Assembly (NCBI GenBank): GCA_900754955.1
Contig: CAAEEV010000043.1
Location: forward strand, 1-12,189
Length of the DNA: 12,189 nucleotides
Direction of reading: 5' to 3'
Source: Eggerthellaceae bacterium
GTDB lineage: Bacteria; Actinomycetota; Coriobacteriia; Coriobacteriales; Eggerthellaceae
The translations under genes and the position numbers were made by a program. The notes beneath the pieces were generated by a model. It worked only from the letters and a program-made list of their open reading frames with translations, made no database searches and had not been told where the DNA came from. This document shows, piece by piece, positions 5,708 to 10,872 of this stretch. The first letter of the stretch is position 1; each line of letters starts with the position of its first letter.

Positions 5708-5735
5708 TTTCGCTCTGCGCGCCGCTTGGTACAAT
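5708..5735 (+). promoter_or_regulatory. Candidate promoter of the membrane-protein gene
   Basis: TACAAT (5730-5735) preceded by TGG gives an extended -10, with a weak -35 TTTCGC (5708-5713) 16 nt upstream. Transcription would begin near 5742, leaving a leader of ~55 nt before the GTG at 5798. Confidence 0.4.
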
Positions 5736-5797
5736 CGTGTGCGAACGAGGGCAATGCGGCAAGGTAGGCGAAACGGTGGGAAAGCGAGGCGCGCGCC

Positions 5798-6355
5798 GTG
5801 TCAACGTACGATGACGGGCATATCGCCGCCAAGGAGAGGAAACGGGGCGCGAAAGGCGTCGACTCGACGGTGCGGCGCGTGAACGCGGTGCTTGCCGCTG
5901 CACTCGCGGTGTTCTTCTTCGGTCATGCGCTTCTCGGCGCGGCATCGCAGAGCGTGCCTGCGCTTATCGGCCATACGGCGCCCACGGCGCTTATCGTCTG
6001 CTTCGCGGGTGTTGCCGGCGTCCATATCGTCGCGAGCATTCTGACGACTTATTTCATGTTCACCGACACCGTGCGCCCGCCGAGCGCCAAGAAACGCGCT
6101 CACCAGTGGCTCAAGTGGGCATCGGGCGCGTTCCTTGCCGTCGTTGCGGCGGGGCATGCGCTCTGCCCCGAGGGGGATTTCGCGCCGTTTCTTCTGGCGA
6201 CGCTCGCCGTGCTTCTGTGGCATACCTATGTGGGCTGCAAGTCGCTCGTGCGCGACCTCAGCCTTCCACGCAGCTTCAAGCTCGGGCTGCGCATCGCTGC
6301 GATCGTCGTTGCGCTCGGCGTGGCGGCGCTCGTTGGAGCCGCAGCGCTTCAGTAG
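5798..6355 (+). CDS. Five-helix membrane protein, candidate dihaem cytochrome b (185 aa)
   Basis: The start is GTG at 5798, with a GAGG about 8 nt upstream; it is plausible but not certain. Hydrophobic segments lie at about 29-50, 62-88, 105-123, 129-148 and 162-184. Single histidines fall in the first four: H43 (FFFGHALLG), H76 (VAGVHIVAS), H120 (AAGHALC) and H142 (LLWHTYVG). Four histidines in four helices plus a fifth helix is the plan of the dihaem membrane subunit of Wolinella-type fumarate reductase (FrdC), and loops such as DTVRPPSAKKRAHQWLKW fit a cytoplasmic face. No FrdA/FrdB-like partners are next to it, so it is an orphan here. It may serve a flavin or molybdoenzyme encoded elsewhere, with menaquinone as partner. 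Being a membrane protein is secure; haem binding is inference. The tungsten operon converges on it from the other strand. Confidence 0.75.
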   Translation: MSTYDDGHIAAKERKRGAKGVDSTVRRVNAVLAAALAVFFFGHALLGAASQSVPALIGHTAPTALIVCFAGVAGVHIVASILTTYFMFTDTVRPPSAKKRAHQWLKWASGAFLAVVAAGHALCPEGDFAPFLLATLAVLLWHTYVGCKSLVRDLSLPRSFKLGLRIAAIVVALGVAALVGAAALQ

Positions 6356-6450
6356 CGATGTGCGGCGCGGCGGCTGACAATGCGGCGCGACGGCGGAGAT
6401 CGTCTGAGTACGACTGTGGGTTTCGGCGTGCAGGGGGCTTGCGCTCTTCG

Positions 6451-7143
6451 TTACCTCTCGAGGGGCATGTCGTCGCAGACGCCGCTGAGGGCGTCGATCA
6501 TGAGGAGGCGCCCCCTGATGAGCCCGCCGCGATCAAGCAGCACCTTCACCGCCTCGGCGCTCTGGAATGCAGCGGTGGCGACTGCGGTGAAGGGCAGCAC
6601 GCCCTCGGTCTTCTCGATGCCCGACCCTTCGGCAGTGCCGTATATGGTGACGAACGACGCATCGCCGGGCATGACCGTGCACACCTGGCCGTACCAGCCG
6701 GCTACGGCGCCGTAGACGAGCGGCGTGCCCTCCTCCTGGCAGGCGTGCGCGAGCCAGAAGCGCGCGTGCAGGTCGTCGAGGGCGTCGATCGCACAATCGA
6801 CGTTCGCCGCAAGCGCGCGGGCGTTCTTCTCGCCGAGCCGCTCGACGCGTGCCTCGATGCGCACGAGCGGGTTCACGGCGGCGACGCGCTCGGCGGCGGC
6901 CTGCGCCTTCGACGTGCCGATCGTGGTTTCGGTGGCGAGCAGCTGGCGGTTGAGGTTGCTCTCGTCGAATACGTCGCAATCGAGCGCGATGATGCGCCCC
7001 ACGCCGATGCGCGCGAGCGACTCGATCACGTATCCGCCGAGCCCGCCGCAGCCTGCGACGAGCACGGTTTTCTCAGCAAGCACCGCGCACTCCGCCTCGC
7101 TGAGTGCGGCGCGGTTTCGCAGGTAACGGGCGGGGAGGGTCAT
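6451..7143 (-). CDS. ThiF/MoeB/HesA-family adenylyltransferase (230 aa)
   Basis: The start at 7143 (MTLPARYLRN) has GGAG 4 nt upstream; the longer frame runs into structured spacer and is rejected. The ATP-binding motif is GCGGLGG at 31-37, followed by DCDVFDESNLNRQ (55-67) with the catalytic Arg66, and GTSKAQAA at 77-84. These E1-like enzymes adenylate the C-terminal Gly-Gly of MoaD or ThiS proteins so that sulfur can be loaded for pterin-dithiolene or thiazole synthesis. The zinc-binding CxxC pairs of E. coli MoeB and ThiF are missing: the region that should hold PCYRC reads ASFVTIYG. It is the last gene of the tungsten operon, and its likely partner is the GG-ending protein at 10427-10699. 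A function in making or sulfurating the tungstopterin of the aldehyde oxidoreductase is the natural inference. Confidence 0.88.
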   Translation of the reverse strand: MTLPARYLRNRAALSEAECAVLAEKTVLVAGCGGLGGYVIESLARIGVGRIIALDCDVFDESNLNRQLLATETTIGTSKAQAAAERVAAVNPLVRIEARVERLGEKNARALAANVDCAIDALDDLHARFWLAHACQEEGTPLVYGAVAGWYGQVCTVMPGDASFVTIYGTAEGSGIEKTEGVLPFTAVATAAFQSAEAVKVLLDRGGLIRGRLLMIDALSGVCDDMPLER

Positions 7144-7371
7144 GGATGCTCCTTCAGAGAGGATGGCGGCGATAAGACGCGCGCTGGCGCCGGAGGTGTG
7201 CCGCCGGAGATACGCGCCGCCAGCGGCGGGCGGGGTGCGCGCCGCTGGCAAGGGTGTGCATTGCCGGCGAGGGTACGAGCCAGCCGCACGACGTGCCTGC
7301 CAGCGCGTATCCCCGGCGGGCTTAAAGCGCCATCGGGACGCAACATCGTGGCGCGTCCCGATGGCAAAGGG
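7144..7371 (-). ncRNA. Structured intercistronic RNA before the ThiF-like gene
   Basis: This 228-nt spacer contains a 13-bp perfect hairpin (7329-7341 with 7353-7365), then a closing stem of 16 pairs (7304-7319 with 7201-7216), an inner 10-bp hairpin (7219-7228 with 7240-7249) and a small GCAC/GTGC hairpin (7286-7296). The one non-canonical pair of the closing stem is G-U on the minus strand but A-C on the plus strand, which points to function in minus-strand RNA. It ends ~58 nt before the ThiF-like start, as a cis-regulatory leader would. Control by a molybdenum or tungsten cofactor (Moco/Tuco riboswitch) is an attractive idea, but I could not match the known consensus by eye. Confidence 0.45.
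7329..7365 (-). terminator. Hairpin directly after the NuoG-like gene
   Basis: GCCATCGGGACGC (7329-7341) and GCGTCCCGATGGC (7353-7365) form a perfect 13-bp stem with an 11-nt loop, 6 nt past the stop at 7372. On the minus strand it is followed by GCTTTAAG, a very short U stretch. It may be a terminator, perhaps leaky since the ThiF-like gene follows, or an mRNA 3'-end stabiliser. Confidence 0.6.
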
Positions 7372-8139
7372 CTACACGTTGCGGTAGGTGTCGCGCATCG
7401 AATCGGCGATGACGCGCCTGCGGCAGGCGGCGCACACTGCCGGCACGCTCACCGTCTCGTTGCGCTGCGACCATGCGATCGATTCGGGCGTGCCCATGAT
7501 CGCGCCGCATGAATGGCACTTCACAAGGTCGAACGTCTTGTTCCAGATGGTGCGCTGGTCGGCGTCCTGCGTGTAGGTGATCTCACCGGTGGGGCACACG
7601 TTCGCGCATGACAGGCACCCGACGCAGGCAAGCGCCTCGGTGTCGTAGGGCGTGCTCACCTTCTTGTCGGTGCCGCGCATGACCGTGCTGATGGCGCCGG
7701 TTCCAAGCGCGTTGCACGCCTGTACGCACAGGCCGCACAGGATGCACTTGCCCGCGTCGAGCGCGGTGAGGCGCGCGAAGCCGGCGTCATCGTGCGCGCC
7801 GAGCTTCTCGGCCACGTCGTACATGTACTCCGAGTCGGGCGCGCGCCGCTCGAGCAGCGCCATGAGCACGGCGCGCTCCTCGCGGATGCGGTCGGTCTTC
7901 GTGCGCACGATGCATTCCTGCTCGACGGGGTACACGCAGCTCGTGACCACCTTGGTGCGACCGCGCGTCTCCACCTCCACGATGCAGATGCGGCAGCACG
8001 CACGATGGTCCTCGAAGGCGTCCGAGCGGCAGAGCGCGGGGATGCGGATGCCGTTGCGCTTCGCCACGTCGTAGAGGTATTCGCCCTTCTCGCAGGTGCA
8101 CGGCACGCCGTCGATCTCGATGGTCAGCATCTCGGCCAT
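7372..8139 (-). CDS. NuoG/HoxU-like iron-sulfur subunit (255 aa)
   Basis: It starts at 8139, 1 nt after the NuoF-like stop, with GGGAGG upstream; a second Met follows at residue 4. Residues 1-80 are a plant-type [2Fe-2S] domain with C37, C49, C52 and C68. The His/Cys region that binds an additional [4Fe-4S] cluster in NuoG is absent (VLMALLERRAPDSEYMYDVA). Two bacterial-ferredoxin [4Fe-4S] sites follow: C132, C135, C138, C142 and C172, C175, C178, C182. A C-terminal addition carries C208/C211 and C236/C239, possibly one more zinc or Fe-S site. It most likely wires electrons between the tungsten subunit and the NuoF-like flavoprotein, as the A subunit of bifurcating complexes does. There is no hydrogenase H-cluster domain, so it is not a hydrogenase catalytic subunit. 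Confidence 0.9.
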   Translation of the reverse strand: MAEMLTIEIDGVPCTCEKGEYLYDVAKRNGIRIPALCRSDAFEDHRACCRICIVEVETRGRTKVVTSCVYPVEQECIVRTKTDRIREERAVLMALLERRAPDSEYMYDVAEKLGAHDDAGFARLTALDAGKCILCGLCVQACNALGTGAISTVMRGTDKKVSTPYDTEALACVGCLSCANVCPTGEITYTQDADQRTIWNKTFDLVKCHSCGAIMGTPESIAWSQRNETVSVPAVCAACRRRVIADSMRDTYRNV

Positions 8140-8140
8140 C

Positions 8141-9934
8141 CTAATCCCTCCCTTCGGTTCTCACGGCATTGAAGCGGCACGCCTCGCGGCAGCTGCCGCA
8201 GGCGATGCACTTCTGCGGGTCGATGGCGTGCGCTTCCTTGAGCGCGCCCGAGATCGCATCGGCCGGGCAGGCGCGCGCGCAGGCGCCGCAGCCCGTGCAC
8301 GTTTCGGGATCGATGACGAAACGCGTGAGCTTGGCGCAGACGCCGGCGGGGCAGCGCCGCTCGCGGATGTGCGCCTCGTACTCGTCGCGGAAGAACTTGA
8401 TGGTGGTGAGCACGGGGTTGGGAGCGGTGCGGCCGAGCGCGCACAGCGATGCGTCCTCCATCGTGTGCCCGATGCGTTCGAGCAGCTCGATGTCGCCTTC
8501 TTGGCCGCGTCCCTCGCAGATGTCGGTGAGGATGGCGCGCATCTGGCGCAGACCCTCGCGGCACGGCGTGCACTTGCCGCAGCTCTCCTCGCAGAGGAAG
8601 TCGACGTAGTAGCGCGCCACTTCCACCATGCAGGAGCGGTCGTCCATGACGATCATGCCGCCCGAGCCCATCATGGCGCCGTACTGCGTGAGCGTATCGA
8701 AGTCGACGGGCAAATCGAGCAGGCTTTCGGGGATGCAGCCGCCGGAGGGGCCGCCGGTTTGGATCGCCTTGAACGGGCGGTCGCCCATGATGCCGCCGCC
8801 GATGTCGTAGATGAGCGTGCGCAGCGTGGTGCCCATCGGCACCTCGACGAGGCCGGTGTTCTTCACCTTGCCCACCATGGCGAACACCTTGGTGCCCTTG
8901 GAGGTTTCGGTGCCGAGCTCGGCGTACTTGTCGCCGCCTTCGCGCAGGATGTAGGGGATCGAGGCGAGGGTCTCCACGTTGTTGAGCACGGTGGGTTGGT
9001 CGAACAGGCCGCGCTGCACGCTGCGGATGTACTTGGCGCGCGGCTCGCCGACGCGCCCCTCGATGGACGCCATGAGCGCGGTGGACTCGCCGCAGACGAA
9101 CGCGCCGCCGCCGCGCACGATGGAGAGGTCGAGCTTGTGGCCCGACCCCATGATGGAGGGTCCAAGGATGCCGGCGGCGTACGCGTCGTCGATGGCGCGC
9201 TGGATGTGGCCGCGGGCGAGCGCGTACTCGTCGCGGATGTAGAGGATGCCCTCCTCGGCGCCGATGGCGAGCGCGCCGATGATCATGCCCTCGATCACGG
9301 CGTGGGGGCAGCCCTCCATGGTCGAACCGTCCATGAACGCGCCGGGGTCGCCCTCGTCGCCGTTGCACACGATGTACTTCGGGAAGTTGTCGTAGCCGGC
9401 GGCAGTGCGCCACTTGCGGCCGGTGGGGAAGCCCGCGCCGCCCTTGCCACGCAGGCCGCTCTTCTCAACCTCGGTGATGATCTCGTCGGGGGTCATCGTG
9501 AGCGCGCGCTCGAGGCCCTGGTAGCCACCGCGTGCGCGGTAGGCGTCGAGGGAGAGCGGGTCGATCACGCCCACGTCGGCGAGCACGATCTTGTGCTGCT
9601 TCGCGTAGAACGGGTTGTCGGCAAGGTGCTCGAAGTACTCCTTGCCCTCGCGGTACATGAGGCGCTTGACGGGATCGCCCTCGATCGAGTCGATGATCGC
9701 GGGCACGTCCTTCGCCTTCACCTGGTAGTACACGAGATCGCGCGGCATGAAGCGCACGACGGGCCCCTTCACGCACTGGCCCGAGCAGCCGGTGCGCACG
9801 GTTTTCACCGAGACGTTGCCGATGCCCTTGCGGGCCGCGAGCTCGCGCTCGATCGCCGTGGCGACGTCGAGGGCGCCGTTGGCGATGCAACTCGTGCCGC
9901 AGCAGACGAGGATCTCGCTGACGTCAGCGCTCAT
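8141..9934 (-). CDS. NuoF-like flavin/Fe-S subunit of a bifurcating-type complex (597 aa)
   Basis: The start at 9934 (MSADVSEILV) has AGGAGG 6 nt upstream; an ATG one codon earlier is possible. It overlaps the NuoE-like gene by 11 nt. Domain order: an N-terminal thioredoxin-like [2Fe-2S] module (C11 or C12, C16, C50, C54), the NuoF core with FMN/NADH loops GKGGAGFPTG (163-172) and GGGAFVCGE (275-283), an SLBB region, a [4Fe-4S] site C452, C455, C458 and C498, then CPAGVC (528-533), and a C-terminal two-cluster ferredoxin (C546, C549, C552, C556; C576, C579, C582, C586). Plain complex I NuoF lacks the first and last modules. This longer plan is that of HydB-type subunits of electron-bifurcating enzymes. 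Expected role: NAD(H) exchange at FMN, coupled with ferredoxin. Confidence 0.93.
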   Translation of the reverse strand: MSADVSEILVCCGTSCIANGALDVATAIERELAARKGIGNVSVKTVRTGCSGQCVKGPVVRFMPRDLVYYQVKAKDVPAIIDSIEGDPVKRLMYREGKEYFEHLADNPFYAKQHKIVLADVGVIDPLSLDAYRARGGYQGLERALTMTPDEIITEVEKSGLRGKGGAGFPTGRKWRTAAGYDNFPKYIVCNGDEGDPGAFMDGSTMEGCPHAVIEGMIIGALAIGAEEGILYIRDEYALARGHIQRAIDDAYAAGILGPSIMGSGHKLDLSIVRGGGAFVCGESTALMASIEGRVGEPRAKYIRSVQRGLFDQPTVLNNVETLASIPYILREGGDKYAELGTETSKGTKVFAMVGKVKNTGLVEVPMGTTLRTLIYDIGGGIMGDRPFKAIQTGGPSGGCIPESLLDLPVDFDTLTQYGAMMGSGGMIVMDDRSCMVEVARYYVDFLCEESCGKCTPCREGLRQMRAILTDICEGRGQEGDIELLERIGHTMEDASLCALGRTAPNPVLTTIKFFRDEYEAHIRERRCPAGVCAKLTRFVIDPETCTGCGACARACPADAISGALKEAHAIDPQKCIACGSCREACRFNAVRTEGRD

Positions 9935-10415
9935 CATGCTCCTCCTCTCCGTTGGCGTACTGGTCGATGATGCCGCGCACCTGCTCGACCTTGAGCTTGT
10001 TGTGATAGGTGCCGTCGACCACCATGACCGGCGCGAGTGCGCACGATCCGAGGCAGTTGACGAGCTCGACCGAGAACAGGCCGTCCTCGGTGGTTTGCCC
10101 CGGATCGATTCCAAGCTCTCTCTTGAGCTGCGTGACGAGGTTCATCGAGCCGCGCAGGTGGCAGGCGGTGCCGTTGCACACTTTGATGATGTGCTCGCCC
10201 TTCGGCGTGAGCGACAGCGCCTTGTAGAACGTCGCCATGGAGTACAGCTGCGCCACGGGGCATCCCAGGTGCAGGGCGAGCTGGCGCAGGCCCGGCTCGG
10301 GGATGTAGTTGAAGGCGTGCTGCATGTCCTGGAGCGCGGCGAGCGCGTAGCGCTGGTCGGGCGGATACGCCTCGATGATCTCCCTGATCTTCTCTTTTTG
10401 TTCCTCTTTGGCCAT
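9924..10415 (-). CDS. NuoE-like [2Fe-2S] thioredoxin-fold subunit (163 aa)
   Basis: The helical N-terminal part (residues 5-65) and the thioredoxin-like [2Fe-2S] domain are both present. Ligands C80 and C85 (VCNGTAC) and C121 and C125 (CLGSC) have the C-x4-C and C-x3-C spacing of the 24-kDa complex I subunit. The start at 10415 (MAKEEQKEKI) has a weak GAAGAG upstream. An ATG at 10430 overlaps the stop of the MoaD-like gene as ATGA and would add five residues, so translational coupling is likely either way. It pairs with the NuoF-like protein to form the NAD-reactive part of the complex (the C subunit in bifurcating enzymes). Confidence 0.93.
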   Translation of the reverse strand: MAKEEQKEKIREIIEAYPPDQRYALAALQDMQHAFNYIPEPGLRQLALHLGCPVAQLYSMATFYKALSLTPKGEHIIKVCNGTACHLRGSMNLVTQLKRELGIDPGQTTEDGLFSVELVNCLGSCALAPVMVVDGTYHNKLKVEQVRGIIDQYANGEEEHDER

Positions 10416-10426
10416 AACTGCTCTTC

Positions 10427-10699
10427 TCATCCGCCGGCAACGAGGGGCGTGACGGCGACGTAGTCCTGCTCGGTGAGCGCCGTGTCGGCGCCGTCGAGGT
10501 GCTCGATGTGGCGCCCGTTCACGAGCACGATGACGTCGTCGCCCAATCCCGTGCCGTCTTCGTTCAATACGAGGTTCCTGAACGCGGGCCACCGCTGCGC
10601 CAGGTCGTGCATGAGAGCGAGCACGTTTGCGGGTGCGGGCACCTCGCAGGTGCGGCAGCCGGTGATCTGGCGGTAGGTGGCGAAGAACTTCACGAGCAT
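10427..10699 (-). CDS. MoaD/ThiS-family sulfur-carrier protein ending in Gly-Gly (90 aa)
   Basis: The start at 10699 (MLVKFFATYRQITG) has AAGGAG 7 nt upstream; the long frame from 11209 is an overlap with the oxidoreductase gene. The beta-grasp pattern (VKFFATYRQITG, DDVIVLVNGRHIEHLDG, LTEQDYVAVTPLVAGG) and the exact C-terminal Gly-Gly identify a MoaD-type ubiquitin-like protein. The terminal glycine is adenylated by an E1-like enzyme, then thiocarboxylated to donate sulfur for the dithiolene of molybdopterin. C15 and C18 make a CxxC not needed for that role. MoaD-like genes beside aldehyde oxidoreductase genes are common and are thought to serve the tungsten form of the cofactor. Its likely activator is the ThiF-like protein at the operon's end. 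Confidence 0.92.
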   Translation of the reverse strand: MLVKFFATYRQITGCRTCEVPAPANVLALMHDLAQRWPAFRNLVLNEDGTGLGDDVIVLVNGRHIEHLDGADTALTEQDYVAVTPLVAGG

Positions 10700-10727
10700 G
10701 CAAAGCTCCTTTTTCTCGTTCAGGCGG

Positions 10728-10866
10728 AAAAACCGCAGTGCCCGCCGCCCGCGCAACGGGTGCGCAGGCGGCGGGCTTGCGATGCGTGCCGGCAGATTCG
10801 CACCTGTCGGGTGCCCCTCGCGGCGTTGTTGTGCTGCGCGAGAGCACCGCAGCGCGGGCCTGCCGG
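10728..10866 (-). promoter_or_regulatory. Attenuator-like structured spacer between the oxidoreductase and MoaD-like genes
   Basis: On the minus strand GGTGC (10848-10844), GCACC (10814-10810) and GGTGC (10804-10800) occur in order, so the middle segment can pair with either outer one. The first choice is reinforced by CTCGCG/CGCGAG (10842-10837 with 10822-10817), and CCGGCAG/CTGCCGG (10866-10860 with 10795-10789) closes the whole. Next comes a strong hairpin (10776-10740), then five Us at 10732-10728 just before the MoaD-like Shine-Dalgarno. Mutually exclusive stems before a terminator-like hairpin are what an attenuator or riboswitch would show. The ligand, if any, is unknown. Confidence 0.45.
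10740..10776 (-). terminator. Terminator-like hairpin upstream of the MoaD-like gene
   Basis: GCCCGCCGCC (10740-10749) pairs with GGCGGCGGGC (10767-10776); with one G-U pair on the minus strand and four inner pairs the stem reaches 15 bp with a 7-nt loop. TTTTT follows 7 nt later on that strand. The U-run is displaced from the stem, so termination may be partial. Confidence 0.55.
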
Positions 10867-10872
10867 GGATTG

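Larger units (their letters stand above)
5345..5797. other. Gene-free divergent region with inverted and direct repeats
   Basis: This ~450-nt region lies between the divergent 55-aa gene (minus) and the membrane-protein gene (plus). I see no believable protein in any frame. It is locally AT-richer than its surroundings. It holds the 16-bp inverted repeat, the paired CTGTCGCAA motif and the plus-strand promoter listed separately. Confidence 0.5.

Noticed and set aside
5298..5945. 215-aa frame on the minus strand across the divergent region
   Set aside because: It is Arg/Pro/Ser-rich with no domain or ribosome-binding site, and it covers the promoter and repeats of the plus-strand gene.
7201..7319. 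Firm call of a Moco/Tuco riboswitch
   Set aside because: The context fits, but I could not match the conserved core by eye, so only a structured leader is reported.
6106..7512. 468-aa open frame on the plus strand
   Set aside because: It overlaps the membrane-protein, ThiF-like and NuoG-like genes, all of which have clear motifs and ribosome-binding sites.
8096..9970. 624-aa open frame on the plus strand
   Set aside because: It is a mirror of the NuoF-like gene in GC-rich DNA, with a repetitive His/Ala/Asp/Val composition and no domain.
7372..10415. Respiratory complex I or an [FeFe]/[NiFe] hydrogenase
   Set aside because: No membrane subunits, no H-cluster domain and no NiFe subunit are present. 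The NuoEFG-like trio sits with a tungsten oxidoreductase instead.
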